A DNA stretch of 64,000 nucleotides from NCBI RefSeq assembly GCF_900105735.1, contig NZ_LT629793.1, positions 1,922,001 to 1,986,000 on the forward strand. Direction: 5' to 3'. Position numbers and translations under genes: made by a program. Source of the stretch: Pseudomonas yamanorum (GTDB taxonomy: Bacteria > Pseudomonadota > Gammaproteobacteria > Pseudomonadales > Pseudomonadaceae). This document shows, piece after piece, positions 17,061 through 26,604 of this stretch (position 1 is its first letter; every line of letters begins with the position of its first letter). The notes below the pieces were generated by a model that worked only from the letters and a program-made list of their open reading frames with translations, did no database searches and was not told the origin of the DNA.

Positions 17061-17080
17061 ACCTGTCTACTCAAGCAGTT
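17061..17080 (-). promoter_or_regulatory. Lux-box-like dyad upstream of the cluster's first gene
   Basis: ACCTGTCTACTCAAGCAGTT fits the las/rhl-box pattern NNCT-N12-AGNN exactly and has partly symmetric ends (A-CTG / CAG-T). It is centred about 96 bp upstream of the ligase ATG at 16974. A TTAGTG -10-like hexamer lies about 25-30 bp downstream of it on the minus strand, which would place the box near -42. It is a probable target of the cluster's LuxR protein. Confidence 0.55.
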
Positions 17081-17188
17081 GTTATCGAAAAACCTATGTG
17101 CTATGGGCGCTGGCGGCGCTATCTGAACATCTTCACTCGCCAAGCGCTGTCTCGTCGTCAGCCCAAGGCCATGGCACCAATTGAAATA

Positions 17189-17225
17189 AAAAAGCCCCGG
17201 CTTGCGAGAGCCGGGGCTTTTTTAT
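17189..17225. terminator. Rho-independent terminator (right copy of the duplicated segment)
   Basis: GCCCCGG..CCGGGGC stem with A-tract and T-tract on either side. The hairpin and the following TATGGGCGGCGGGAAACA (to 17240) duplicate 8396-8446 with only a few changes. It presumably terminates emhR, which reads toward it on the minus strand. 16975-17407 otherwise holds only the ligase promoter and no gene. Confidence 0.9.
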
Positions 17226-17407
17226 GGGCGGCGGGAAACATTCCTTCACAGCCTTGCAACAATATTGCTACAAAATACTTAGCCAACTACCTATCAACCA
17301 CCCGCCAGCCCGTATATAAAGTCACCCCACAAAATCAGGGAAAAGTCCGGTTGACCTACCCTTGGTCTTTATTGTTGACACAACTGGTCGCAATTACGCA
17401 TTTTGTC

Positions 17408-18040
17408 TTAATTGCGCAGGCCAGGGCTCAAGCGCAGCATGTCCAACGCGATATCAACCCACCGCTCTGCGTCCTGGGCCAACTGAAAACTGTCGGGTAC
17501 CAGCAGCCATTGGCCGAGAATTCCGTCGATATAGGCATGCATGCACACCGCCGCACGTACGGTGTCGAGATTCTCCGGAAGCTGCCCGCGATGGACCGCG
17601 TTACGCAGGGTCAGCCCGATGCGCAGGTTGCATTCAAGGCTGGCGGTCTGGCGCTGACGGCGCAGATCACACATTTCATCGGTGAATTCGCACTTATGAA
17701 ACAAAATCTCATTGATGCGCCGGGTCTTCGGGTCCAGGGCCACTTGATGGAACAGATGAATCAGCAGCTTGCGCATGCAACCCAGCGGATCGACCTCGTC
17801 CTCGCTCTCACTGGCCCTGGCCAATTCATCCAGCGGCTCGTGCAGCGTATCGAGCATCGCCTGCACCAGATCGGCCTTGTTGCTGAAATGCCAGTAGATG
17901 GCACCGCGCGTCACGCCTGCCAGAGTGGCTATATCCGCCAGTGTGGTACGCGCAACCCCGCGCTCGTAGAAGGCCTGCTCGGCCGCTTCAAGAATCTGGC
18001 TACGCGTTTCCTGAGCTTCCTCTTTGGTACGACGAACCAT
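17408..18040 (-). CDS. emhR: TetR-family repressor of the RND efflux operon
   Basis: Repressor of the EmhR/TtgR/ArpR group (210 residues). The N-terminal TetR DNA-binding domain reads [20 protein letters not shown], then [25 protein letters not shown]. The ligand-binding domain includes [31 protein letters not shown], conserved in TtgR, which binds flavonoids, antibiotics and plant phenolics. It is divergent from emhA, with a TtgR-type operator between them. Binding of aromatic effectors should release repression of the pump. Confidence 0.93.
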   Translation of the reverse strand: MVRRTKEEAQETRSQILEAAEQAFYERGVARTTLADIATLAGVTRGAIYWHFSNKADLVQAMLDTLHEPLDELARASESEDEVDPLGCMRKLLIHLFHQVALDPKTRRINEILFHKCEFTDEMCDLRRQRQTASLECNLRIGLTLRNAVHRGQLPENLDTVRAAVCMHAYIDGILGQWLLVPDSFQLAQDAERWVDIALDMLRLSPGLRN

Positions 18041-18207
18041 GGCAGTAAAACCTCAATCAGAAATCCTGGGGTGATAGGTAACGGCAATTCTGGAGCCGGT
18101 AACCATCATCTGAATAATTGTGGGACGACGCCTTCATGGGCGCCGAACGTACTAGAATCGAGGCTTTGGACGCTGCTTTGTCAACATTCCGCGAAGCCTG
18201 TCAAGAG

Positions 18208-18235
18208 TTTACAAACAACCATGAACGTAAGTATA
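18208..18235 (+). promoter_or_regulatory. EmhR/TtgR operator in the emhR-emhA divergent promoter
   Basis: The 28-bp segment from TTTACAAACAACCATG through AACGTAAGTATA closely matches the P. putida TtgR operator as I remember it (imperfect dyad TTTACAAAC..GTAAGTATA). It is located 92 bp upstream of the emhA start and would overlap the divergent promoters. The rest of 18041-18326 shows no gene. Confidence 0.8.
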
Positions 18236-18326
18236 TTGCGTAGCAAGCTACTTATCTACTCAGTGCCTGTTTTTTACCCTTCCACACTTCTTGTGCGCAC
18301 CCTGCGCGCCTGACCCGAGGATCTTC

Positions 18327-19475
18327 ATGCAACTTAAGCCAGCTGTTACCGCCCTGGTTACTGCCGTCGCCCTGGCATCGCTGCTCAGCGGATGTAAAAA
18401 GGAAGAAGCGGCTCCGCCCGCTCAAACCCCTCAGGTCGGCGTGGTCACTATTCAACCTCAAGCCTTTACCCTGACATCCGAGCTGCCAGGCCGCACCACG
18501 GCCTATCGCATTGCCGAGGTTCGCCCTCAGGTCAACGGCATCATTCTCAAGCGTCTGTTCAAGGAAGGGGGCGACGTCAAGGAAGGCCAGCAGCTCTATC
18601 AGATCGATCCGTCGGTGTATGACGCCTCCCTGAAAAGCGCCCAGGCCAACCTCGCCCAGACCAAGTCGATTGCCGATCGCTACAAGCAATTGGTCGATGA
18701 GCAAGCCGTCAGCCGCCAGGAATACGACACCGCCGTGTCCAACCGCATGACCTCTGAAGCCAATGTGCAAACGGCCCAGATCAACGTGCGCTACACCAAG
18801 GTGTTTGCCCCGATCTCCGGGCGTATCGGTCGTTCTTCGGTCACCGAAGGCGCGCTGGTCAGCAACGGCCAGACCGACGCCATGGCAGTGATCCAGCAAC
18901 TGGACCCGATCTACGTCGACGTCACGCAGTCCTCCGCCGAGATGCTGAAACTGCGTCGCGACCTGGAAAGCGGCCAACTGGAAAAAGCCGGCGAAAACGC
19001 GGCCAAGGTCAAGCTGACCCTGGAAGACGGCACCGCCTACGGCGTGGAAGGCAAGCTGGAATTCTCCGAAGTCTCGGTCGACGAAACCACCGGTTCCGTG
19101 ACCCTGCGTGCCGTGTTCCCGAACCCTGACCACACCCTGCTGCCGGGCATGTTTGTCCACGCGCAGCTGCAAGCCGGTGTGAACAGCAAGGCCATCCTGG
19201 CACCACAGCAAGGCGTGACCCGCGACCTGAAGGGCATCCCGACCGCGCTGGTGGTGAACAAGGACAACAAGGTCGAGCAACGTGTACTGGTGGCCAACCG
19301 CACTACCGGCGCCTACTGGCTGGTGGAAAAAGGCCTGAACGCCGGTGACCGTGTGATCACCGAAGGCCTGCAATTCATCAAGCCGGGCATCGAAGTCAAG
19401 GTCAAGGACGCTGATAACGCCAAACCCGCCGGTTCCGCTGCTGCTCCTGCTGCCGCTGCTGGTCAAGGGGAGTAA
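18327..19475 (+). CDS. emhA: RND efflux periplasmic adaptor (membrane fusion) lipoprotein
   Basis: MexA/TtgA-type adaptor of 382 residues linking the inner-membrane pump to the outer-membrane channel. It has a lipoprotein signal peptide ending LASLLSGC, then the biotinyl-lipoyl-like domain (GRTTAYRIAEVRPQVNGIILKRLFKEGGDVKEGQQLYQIDPS) and its mirrored half (VFAPISGRIGRSSVTEGALV). A coiled-coil hairpin lies between them and beta-barrel domains follow. The tail is Ala-rich. ATG 18327 follows a CGAGG ribosome site and puts the lipobox at the right distance; an upstream in-frame start would not. It is first gene of emhABC, with 3 bp to emhB. Confidence 0.94.
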   Translation: MQLKPAVTALVTAVALASLLSGCKKEEAAPPAQTPQVGVVTIQPQAFTLTSELPGRTTAYRIAEVRPQVNGIILKRLFKEGGDVKEGQQLYQIDPSVYDASLKSAQANLAQTKSIADRYKQLVDEQAVSRQEYDTAVSNRMTSEANVQTAQINVRYTKVFAPISGRIGRSSVTEGALVSNGQTDAMAVIQQLDPIYVDVTQSSAEMLKLRRDLESGQLEKAGENAAKVKLTLEDGTAYGVEGKLEFSEVSVDETTGSVTLRAVFPNPDHTLLPGMFVHAQLQAGVNSKAILAPQQGVTRDLKGIPTALVVNKDNKVEQRVLVANRTTGAYWLVEKGLNAGDRVITEGLQFIKPGIEVKVKDADNAKPAGSAAAPAAAAGQGE

Positions 19476-19478
19476 TTC

Positions 19479-22400
19479 ATGTCGAAATTTTTTATCGACC
19501 GTCCCATTTTCGCCTGGGTAATTGCCCTGGTGATCATGCTGGTCGGGGCACTGTCGATCCTGAAGTTGCCCATCAACCAGTACCCGGCCATTGCGCCAAC
19601 CGCCATTGATATCCAGGTGACCTACCCGGGCGCGTCTGCACAAACCGTGCAGGACACCGTGGTTCAGGTGATCGAACAACAGCTCAACGGTATCGACAAC
19701 CTGCGTTATGTCGCCTCGGACAGTAACTCCGACGGCAGCATGACCATCACCGCGACGTTCAACCAGGGTACCAACCCGGACATCGCCCAGGTTCAGGTAC
19801 AGAACAAGCTCAACCTGGCAACCCCGCTGCTGCCACAAGAAGTACAGCAGCAAGGTATCCGCGTTACCAAGTCGGTGAAGAACTTCCTGATGGTGATCGG
19901 TCTGGTGTCGGAAGACGGCAGCATGACCAAGGATGACCTCTCCAACTACATCGTTTCCAACATCCAGGACCCGATTTCCCGGACCGCCGGTGTGGGCGAC
20001 TTCCAGGTGTTCGGTTCCCAGTACGCCATGCGTATCTGGCTCGACCCGGCCAAGCTGAACAACTACCAGCTGACGCCAGTGGATGTCAGCAACGCCATCC
20101 AGGCGCAGAACGTCCAGGTGGCCACCGGCCAACTCGGCGGCCTGCCTGCCCTGCCCGGCACTCAGTTGAACGCCACCATCATCGGCAAGACGCGTCTGCA
20201 AACCACTGAAGCGTTCGGCAATATCCTGATGAAGGTCAATACCGACGGCTCCCAGGTTCGCCTGGGTGACGTTGCGCGTATCGAACTGGGCGGCCAGAAC
20301 TACAGCATCAGCGCACAGTTCAACGGCAAGCCGGCTTCCGGTATGGCGATCAAGCTGGCAGCCGGTGCCAACGCACTGGACACCGCCAAGGCGATTCGCG
20401 AAACGGTTGCTTCCCTCGAACCGTTCTTCCCGCCTGGCATGAAGGCTGTGGTGCCGTATGACACCACGCCGGTTGTGACCGAATCGATCTCCGGTGTGGT
20501 TCACACCCTGGTCGAAGCGATCGTGCTGGTGTTCCTGGTGATGTTCCTGTTCCTGCAGAACTTCCGCGCCACCATCATCACCACCATGACCGTACCGGTG
20601 GTATTGCTGGGTACCTTCGGGATCCTCGCTGCGTTCGGCTTCACCATCAACACCCTGACCATGTTCGGCATGATCCTGGCTATCGGCTTGCTGGTGGACG
20701 ATGCCATCGTTGTGGTGGAGAACGTCGAGCGGGTAATGGCCGAGGAGCACTTGTCGCCCAAGGAGGCGACGGTCAAGTCCATGGGCCAGATCCAGGGGGC
20801 CCTGGTGGGTATCGCCCTGGTGTTGTCGGCGGTATTGCTGCCAATGGCGTTCTTCGGTGGTTCCACCGGTGTGATCTACCGCCAGTTCTCCATCACTATC
20901 GTTTCGGCGATGGCGCTGTCGGTACTGGTTGCCCTGATCTTCACCCCGGCCTTGTGCGCCACCATGCTCAAGCCGATTGACCCGGAAAAACACGGCCAAC
21001 CCAAGCGCGGCTTCTTCGGCTGGTTCAACCGTACCTTCGACCGTGGCGTACTGAGCTACGAGCGCGGCGTCGGTAACATGATCAAGCACAAGTTCCCGGC
21101 GTTCGTGGTCTATGCCCTGATCCTTGCCGGCATGATCTGGATGTTCACCCGCATTCCAAGCGCGTTCCTCCCGGAGGAAGACCAGGGCGTGATCTTTGCC
21201 CAGGTACAAACGCCGGTGGGTTCTTCGGCTGAACGTACGCAGAAAGTCATCGACGATATGCGCGCCTACCTGTTGAACGACAAGGAAGGCGAGCCAGGCG
21301 AAGGCAAGGCTGTCAAATCGGTGTTTACCGTGAACGGCTTCAACTTCGCCGGTCGTGGCCAGAGCTCGGGCCTCGCGTTCGTGATGCTCAAGCCGTGGGA
21401 CGAGCGTGACTCGACCCAGTCGGTATTTGAGGTTGCCAAGCGTGCCCAGGGTTACTTCTTCGGGGCCTTCAAGGACGCCATGGTATTTGCCGTGGTGCCA
21501 CCGTCGGTACTTGAACTGGGTAACGCCACCGGTTTCGACGTGTTCCTGCAAGACCAGGGCGGCGTCGGCCACCAGAAGTTGATGGATGCGCGTAACCAGT
21601 TCCTGGGTGCCGCGGCACAAAGCAAGATCCTGGCGGGCGTGCGCCCCAACGGCGTGAACGATGAGCCGCAGTACGAGCTGACCGTTGACGACGAGAAGGC
21701 CAGCGCCCAGGGCATCAGCCTGGCAGACATCCAGCAGACCCTGGCAATCGCCTTGGGTGGCAGCTACATCAACGACTTCATCGACCGTGGTCGTGTGAAG
21801 AAGGTGTATGTACAGGGTGACGCCGCCAGCCGGATGTCTCCGGAAGACCTGAGCAAATGGTACGTACGCAGCACGTCCGGGAAGATGGTGCCGCTGTCGG
21901 CCATCTCTTCGGGCAAGTGGATCTTCGGTTCGCCGAAACTCTCGCGCTATAACGGTGTAGCGGCGATGGAAATCCTCGGTACCCCGGCACCTGGCTACAG
22001 TACCGGTGATGCGATGGCGGAAGTCGAACGCATTGCCAAGGACCTGCCGGCCGGTGTCGGTTACTCGTGGACCGGCCTGTCGTACGAAGAACGCCTCTCC
22101 GGCTCCCAGGCACCTGCGCTGTACGCCCTGTCCCTGCTGGTGGTGTTCCTCTGCCTTGCGGCACTGTACGAAAGCTGGTCGATCCCGATTGCGGTGATTC
22201 TGGTTGTACCACTGGGTGTGATCGGTGCGTTGATCGCCACCAGCCTGCGGGGACTGTCCAACGACGTGTTCTTCCAGGTGGGCCTCTTGGTGACGGTGGG
22301 TCTGGCAGCGAAAAACGCCATCCTGATCGTGGAGTTCGCCAAAGAGCTCCACGAACAGGGTAAAGGCATCGTCGAGTCGGCCATCGAGGCATCCCGCATG

Positions 22401-22640
22401 CGTCTGCGACCGATCATCATGACGTCCATGGCGTTCATGCTCGGCGTGCTGCCCCTGGCGATTTCCACCGGTGCAGGCTCAGGTAGCCAGCACGCCATCG
22501 GTACGGGCGTAATTGGCGGTATGATCACCGCCACGGTCCTCGCGATCTTCTGGGTACCCCTGTTCTTCGCAACCGTGTCCTCCGCTGGCGAGCGTAAAAA
22601 GACTGAAACCAAGCAAACTCCTAAAGAGGCTGGCCAATGA
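19479..22640 (+). CDS. emhB: RND efflux inner-membrane transporter (HAE1 family)
   Basis: MexB/TtgB/AcrB-type proton-driven drug pump of 1053 residues, the usual length. It starts [20 protein letters not shown]. The proton-relay aspartates are in helix 4 ([18 protein letters not shown]), and the conserved Lys of helix 10 is in [16 protein letters not shown]. Two large periplasmic porter/docking domains alternate with two six-helix bundles. With EmhA and EmhC it forms a tripartite pump for hydrophobic antibiotics, solvents and polycyclic aromatics. Its stop overlaps the emhC start by 4 bp. Confidence 0.96.
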   Translation: MSKFFIDRPIFAWVIALVIMLVGALSILKLPINQYPAIAPTAIDIQVTYPGASAQTVQDTVVQVIEQQLNGIDNLRYVASDSNSDGSMTITATFNQGTNPDIAQVQVQNKLNLATPLLPQEVQQQGIRVTKSVKNFLMVIGLVSEDGSMTKDDLSNYIVSNIQDPISRTAGVGDFQVFGSQYAMRIWLDPAKLNNYQLTPVDVSNAIQAQNVQVATGQLGGLPALPGTQLNATIIGKTRLQTTEAFGNILMKVNTDGSQVRLGDVARIELGGQNYSISAQFNGKPASGMAIKLAAGANALDTAKAIRETVASLEPFFPPGMKAVVPYDTTPVVTESISGVVHTLVEAIVLVFLVMFLFLQNFRATIITTMTVPVVLLGTFGILAAFGFTINTLTMFGMILAIGLLVDDAIVVVENVERVMAEEHLSPKEATVKSMGQIQGALVGIALVLSAVLLPMAFFGGSTGVIYRQFSITIVSAMALSVLVALIFTPALCATMLKPIDPEKHGQPKRGFFGWFNRTFDRGVLSYERGVGNMIKHKFPAFVVYALILAGMIWMFTRIPSAFLPEEDQGVIFAQVQTPVGSSAERTQKVIDDMRAYLLNDKEGEPGEGKAVKSVFTVNGFNFAGRGQSSGLAFVMLKPWDERDSTQSVFEVAKRAQGYFFGAFKDAMVFAVVPPSVLELGNATGFDVFLQDQGGVGHQKLMDARNQFLGAAAQSKILAGVRPNGVNDEPQYELTVDDEKASAQGISLADIQQTLAIALGGSYINDFIDRGRVKKVYVQGDAASRMSPEDLSKWYVRSTSGKMVPLSAISSGKWIFGSPKLSRYNGVAAMEILGTPAPGYSTGDAMAEVERIAKDLPAGVGYSWTGLSYEERLSGSQAPALYALSLLVVFLCLAALYESWSIPIAVILVVPLGVIGALIATSLRGLSNDVFFQVGLLVTVGLAAKNAILIVEFAKELHEQGKGIVESAIEASRMRLRPIIMTSMAFMLGVLPLAISTGAGSGSQHAIGTGVIGGMITATVLAIFWVPLFFATVSSAGERKKTETKQTPKEAGQ

Positions 22641-24094
22641 GCAAGTCGCTACTTTCCTTAGCGGTCACAGCATTCGTGCTTAGTGGCTGCTCGCTGATCC
22701 CGGACTACCAGCGCCCTGAAGCGCCGGTAGCCGCGCAGTTCCCGCAGGGGCCGGCGTATTCGTCGGCCCAGGCGCCTGGCCAGGCCGCTGCCGAGCAAGG
22801 CTGGAAGCAGTTTTTCCATGACCCAGCCCTGCAACAGCTGATCCAGACTGCACTGGTGAACAACCGCGACCTGCGTGTCGCGGCCCTGAACATCGACGCG
22901 TATGCCGCGCAGTACCAGATCCAGCGTGCCGACCTGTTCCCGGCAATCTCGGCCACGGGCAGCGGCAGCCGCTCGCGTACCCCGGCCAAGCTGTCCCAGA
23001 CCGGCGAATCGACCATCTCCAGCCAGTATTCGGCTGGCCTCGGGATCAGCTCTTATGAGCTGGACCTGTTCGGCCGCGTCCGCAGCCTGAGCGAACAAGC
23101 GCTGCAACAATACTTCGCCACTGAAGAAGCGCGTCGCACGACCCAGATCAGCCTGGTGGCCAGCGTGGCCAATGCCTACCTGACCTGGCAGGCCGACAAG
23201 GAACTGCTCAAGCTCACCCAGGACACTCTCGGTGCGTTCGAACAGAGCTACAAGCTCACCTCGCGCAGCAACGAAGTCGGCGTGGCGTCGGCCCTGGACT
23301 TGAGCCAGGCCCGTACCTCGGTGGAAAACGCCCGGGTTGCACTGGCGCGTTATACCCGCCAGGTGGCTCAGGACGAAAACAACCTGACCCTGCTGCTGGG
23401 TACCGGCCTGCCGGCGAACATCGTCAGCCGGCCATTGGCTGATGACCTGTTGAGCGAAGTACCGGCCGGCCTGCCATCGGACCTGCTGCAACGTCGTCCC
23501 GACATCCTGCAGGCCGAGTACAACCTCAAGGCGGCCAACGCCAACATCGGCGCCGCACGGGCGGCGTTCTTCCCGAGCATCAGCCTGACCGCCAGCGCCG
23601 GCACCGCAAGCCCGACCCTGGGCGGCCTGTTCAAGGGCGGTTCGGGTACCTGGTCGTTTGCACCGCAGATCAACATCCCGATCTTCAACGCCGGCAGCCT
23701 GCGCGCCAGCCTGGATTACTCGAAAATCCAGAAAGAGATCAACGTCGCCAACTACGAGAAAGCGATCCAGACCGGCTTCCAGGAAGTCTCCGACGGCCTC
23801 GCCGCCCGTGAGACCTACAAGCAGCAACTGGACGCCCAACGTGGCTTCGTCGCGGCCAACCAGGATTACTACCGCCTGGCCGAGCGTCGCTACCGCATTG
23901 GTGTCGACAGCAACCTGACGTTCCTCGATGCCCAGCGCCAACTGTTCAGTGCCCAGCAATCGCTGATCACCGATCGCCTGGCGCAGCTCAACAGCGAGGT
24001 CAACCTGTACAAGGCCCTCGGTGGTGGCTGGAACGAACAAACCGCGAAGAACGAACCGTTGAAAGAAGAAGCGCCGCCCTTGAAGTTGTTCTGA
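22637..24094 (+). CDS. emhC: Outer-membrane channel of the RND pump (OprM/TolC family)
   Basis: Outer-membrane lipoprotein of 485 residues in the NodT/OprM family. The lipobox is [16 protein letters not shown]. Two repeated alpha-helical hairpin regions follow (for example [14 protein letters not shown] [28 protein letters not shown] and [33 protein letters not shown] cut in two by linker sequence), together with short beta-strand segments that build the trimeric barrel. It begins inside the emhB stop (ATGA) and is followed by a terminator, so it closes the emhABC operon. Confidence 0.94.
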   Translation: MSKSLLSLAVTAFVLSGCSLIPDYQRPEAPVAAQFPQGPAYSSAQAPGQAAAEQGWKQFFHDPALQQLIQTALVNNRDLRVAALNIDAYAAQYQIQRADLFPAISATGSGSRSRTPAKLSQTGESTISSQYSAGLGISSYELDLFGRVRSLSEQALQQYFATEEARRTTQISLVASVANAYLTWQADKELLKLTQDTLGAFEQSYKLTSRSNEVGVASALDLSQARTSVENARVALARYTRQVAQDENNLTLLLGTGLPANIVSRPLADDLLSEVPAGLPSDLLQRRPDILQAEYNLKAANANIGAARAAFFPSISLTASAGTASPTLGGLFKGGSGTWSFAPQINIPIFNAGSLRASLDYSKIQKEINVANYEKAIQTGFQEVSDGLAARETYKQQLDAQRGFVAANQDYYRLAERRYRIGVDSNLTFLDAQRQLFSAQQSLITDRLAQLNSEVNLYKALGGGWNEQTAKNEPLKEEAPPLKLF

Positions 24095-24110
24095 TAGTGG
24101 CGCAGTAAAC

Positions 24111-24145
24111 AAAAACCGCTTCCCTCACAGGGAGCGGTTTTTTTA
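24111..24145 (+). terminator. Rho-independent terminator after emhC
   Basis: Stem AAACCGCTCCCT/AGGGAGCGGTTT-like (AACCGCTTCCCTCACAGGGAGCGGTT) followed by seven T residues. It lies 17 bp after the emhC stop. Confidence 0.92.
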
Positions 24146-24265
24146 CGCCCCTACTTTGCGTTCGATCATCGCCCACAACCCGCTTTCCCCCACTTTCATC
24201 GCCCCCATACTGCCCCGCACCATGGCCGCCACCTGCATAACCCCAATAACAACAGGTCCAACACC

Positions 24266-25516
24266 ATGAGCACTTTCAACCCGCGCCGGCTCTTGCTGGC
24301 AACCGCTGTCGCCAGCCTTGCCCTCCCCGTCGTCGCTGAAGAACACGGCTTTCTCGAAGATGCCAGCGCCAACCTCAACCTGCGTAATTTCTTCTTCAAT
24401 CGCAATTACACCAACCCCACCAAAACCCAGGGCGGCGCGCAGGAGTGGACGCAAAGTTTCATTCTCGACGCCAAGTCGGGCTTTACCCAGGGCACCGTAG
24501 GTTTCGGTGTGGATGTACTGGGGCTGTACTCATTGAAGCTTGATGGCGGGCGCGGCACCGGTGGCACCCAGCTGTTGCCGCTGGACCACGACGGCCGCCC
24601 TGCGGATGAATTCGGGCGTTTGGGCGTGGCGTTCAAGGCGCGAATTTCGAAGACGGAAGTGAAGGTCGGCGAATGGATGCCGGTGCTGCCAATCCTGCGT
24701 TCGGACGATGGCCGCTCGCTCCCGCAAACCCTGCGCGGTGGGCAAATCACCTCCAAAGAAATCGACGGCCTGACCCTGTACGGCGGCCAGTTCCGCGCCA
24801 ACAGTCCGCGCGACGACAGCAGCATGACCGACATGTCGATGTTCGGGAAAACCGCGTTTACTTCCGACCGTTTCAACTTCCAGGGCGGCGAGTATGCCTT
24901 CAACGACAAACGCACCCAGATCGGCGTGTGGAACGCGCAGCTCAAGGACATCTACCGCCAGCAATACCTGAACCTGATCCACAGCCAGCCCGTAGGCGAC
25001 TGGACCCTGGGCGCCAACCTCGGGTTCTTCTATGGCAAGGACGACGGCAGCGCCCGCGCCGGTGACCTCGACAACAAGACCTGGTCCGGATTGTTCTCGG
25101 CCCGATACGGCGGCAACACCTTCTACGTCGGCCTGCAAAAGCTCACCGGCAACAGTGCCTGGATGCGCGTCAACGGCACCAGCGGCGGCACCCTGGCCAA
25201 CGACAGCTACAACTCCAGCTACGACAATGCCCAGGAAAAATCCTGGCAGGTGCGCCATGACTACAACTTCGCCGCCCTTGGCGTGCCGGGCCTGACACTG
25301 ATGAACCGCTATATCAGCGGCAGTAACGTACACAGCGGCACGGTGACTGACGGTAAGGAATGGGGACGGGAAACTGAAGTGGCCTACGTTGTGCAGAGCG
25401 GAACATTGAAGAACCTCAATGTGCGTCTGCGCAATTCCAGCATGCGCAGGGATTACAACAACAATGAGTTTGATGAAAACCGGTTGATCGTCAGTTACCC
25501 GATAAGCCTGCTGTAA
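24266..25516 (+). CDS. OprD-family outer-membrane porin
   Basis: Substrate-specific porin of 416 residues. The signal peptide ends about residue 24 (ASLALPVVA, then EEHGFLEDA). OprD family features are the N-terminal FLEDASANLNLRNFFFNRNY, WTQSFILDAKSGFTQGTVGFGVDVLGLYSLKLDGG, and the LRNSSMRRDY..DENRLIVSYPISLL C-terminus, which ends in an outer-membrane insertion signal. Members take up amino acids, dipeptides or aromatic acids (OccD and OccK groups). The specific substrate cannot be assigned. It appears monocistronic; the 120-bp upstream region shows no clear regulator site. Confidence 0.9.
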   Translation: MSTFNPRRLLLATAVASLALPVVAEEHGFLEDASANLNLRNFFFNRNYTNPTKTQGGAQEWTQSFILDAKSGFTQGTVGFGVDVLGLYSLKLDGGRGTGGTQLLPLDHDGRPADEFGRLGVAFKARISKTEVKVGEWMPVLPILRSDDGRSLPQTLRGGQITSKEIDGLTLYGGQFRANSPRDDSSMTDMSMFGKTAFTSDRFNFQGGEYAFNDKRTQIGVWNAQLKDIYRQQYLNLIHSQPVGDWTLGANLGFFYGKDDGSARAGDLDNKTWSGLFSARYGGNTFYVGLQKLTGNSAWMRVNGTSGGTLANDSYNSSYDNAQEKSWQVRHDYNFAALGVPGLTLMNRYISGSNVHSGTVTDGKEWGRETEVAYVVQSGTLKNLNVRLRNSSMRRDYNNNEFDENRLIVSYPISLL

Positions 25517-25594
25517 AGCCTCGACAGACTTGCTGTATGGTGCGCGCGTGTCATGGATGACCCGCCCCAGCAGCCAACGTCTTTCGAGTCCTCC

Positions 25595-26494
25595 ATGAAA
25601 CACTTTGCCATCGTATCGGCCGCATTAGCCTTGGCCCTGAGTCTAAGCGGCTGCATCGGCCCGCCCTTGGCGCTGACACCGCAAACCGAACGACGCCTGC
25701 AAACCGAAGCGCCGATCCGTTTTTTGCTGACCTTCGACGACGGCCCCAGCGCCTCGGGTTTCATGAACCCCAGCCGCTCGGTGATGGCGGACCTGGCGAA
25801 CAACCCGATACAACCGGGGATCAAGGCGGTGTTCTTTTTGCAGACCGAGGCGCCCCGCTCCGGCGGCAACCCGCGAGGCCGCAAGACCATGGAACGCGAA
25901 TACGCGGCGGGTCATATCCTGGGCTTCCACACCGCGACCCCATGGCACAGCAATCATCGCTCGCAGAATCCCGCTGAGCTGGAACACTACCTCAGCCTGG
26001 GCTCGTCGACCCTCGAATCCATCACCGGCCAGCCGCCCACGCTGGTACGCCCGCCGTTCTGGAACTACGACAAGCGCACCTTCGCCGCCTATCAGCAGCA
26101 CGGCATGCATGTGCTGCTCACGGACCTGAGTGCAAACGATGGGGTGATCTGGGTGTTCAATGGCAGCCCCCGCCGGCGGGAAAACCTGATACGCCAACTG
26201 TCAGTACTGCGCGAACGCATCGCCCGGGATGAGTTGCCAACGGTGGACGGCGTGATCCCGGTGGTGGTGACCTTCCACGACATCAACCGCTACACCGCCT
26301 GGCACTTGAAGGAATACCTGCAAATCCTGATGGACAGCGCGCGCATCAACGGCGTGCCGGTCGCCCAGCAGCCGTTCTATACCGACCGGGCAACCTTGCA
26401 GCGAGCCGCCATGGCCCGCACGGTGAAGAGCGCCGACGAAGTGGTGCATCTGCCGGGGGTGTGGAATTGGGTGTGGGACGCTGACGCTCATTAA
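25595..26494 (+). CDS. Lipoprotein polysaccharide deacetylase (NodB homology)
   Basis: Metal-dependent carbohydrate esterase 4-type deacetylase of 299 residues. The signal peptide ends with lipobox LSLSGC, so it is probably outer-membrane- or periplasm-anchored. NodB motifs appear in order: TFDDGPSASG (motif 1, catalytic Asp and metal Asp), HTATPWHSNH (motif 2, metal His residues), RPPFWNY (motif 3), LLTDLSANDG (motif 4) and VVVTFHDINRY (motif 5). ATG 25595 is preferred to an in-frame ATG 42 nt upstream because it gives a proper signal peptide. The substrate (peptidoglycan, exopolysaccharide or other) is unknown. Confidence 0.87.
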   Translation: MKHFAIVSAALALALSLSGCIGPPLALTPQTERRLQTEAPIRFLLTFDDGPSASGFMNPSRSVMADLANNPIQPGIKAVFFLQTEAPRSGGNPRGRKTMEREYAAGHILGFHTATPWHSNHRSQNPAELEHYLSLGSSTLESITGQPPTLVRPPFWNYDKRTFAAYQQHGMHVLLTDLSANDGVIWVFNGSPRRRENLIRQLSVLRERIARDELPTVDGVIPVVVTFHDINRYTAWHLKEYLQILMDSARINGVPVAQQPFYTDRATLQRAAMARTVKSADEVVHLPGVWNWVWDADAH

Positions 26495-26547
26495 TCACCT
26501 GCGTGACAGCAGGTAACATTTGCCCCTGTCCAAGCTCGACCGACAGG

Positions 26548-26575
26548 GGAACCCACGCTCAACCCGCACCACACA
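26548..26575 (+). promoter_or_regulatory. Hrp box (HrpL-dependent promoter) of the putative effector gene
   Basis: GGAACC (26548-26553), then 15 bp, then CCACACA (26569-26575). This matches the Pseudomonas hrp-box pattern GGAACC-N15/16-CCACNNA without mismatch. It ends 29 bp before the effector ATG, a normal leader length. Confidence 0.78.
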
Positions 26576-26604
26576 CTGGGGTATATTCGCGATGAGATAC
26601 CCCC

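Larger units (their letters stand above)
8396..17240 (-). other. Accessory biosynthetic gene cluster bounded by direct repeats
   Basis: An 8.8 kb segment of nine minus-strand genes in two tight operons: ligase-acyltransferase-HDO-FMN reductase-DMT exporter-hydrolase (16974 to 11934) and anthranilate synthase I-II-LuxR (11411 to 8490). It lies between xenB and emhR and begins and ends with about 50-bp direct repeats containing the same terminator hairpin. The gene content (chorismate-to-anthranilate supply, carboxylate activation, acyl transfer, di-iron oxidation, reduction, export, quorum-type control) is that of a specialised-metabolite cluster. I do not recognise a characterised product. 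Confidence 0.75.

Noticed and set aside
18252..22352. A very long open frame (over 1,300 codons) antisense to emhA-emhB
   Set aside because: It mirrors the codon periodicity of the strongly GC3-biased efflux genes, has no domain, no ribosome site, and His/Gln/Gly-rich composition typical of antisense frames. The RND genes on the plus strand are unambiguous.
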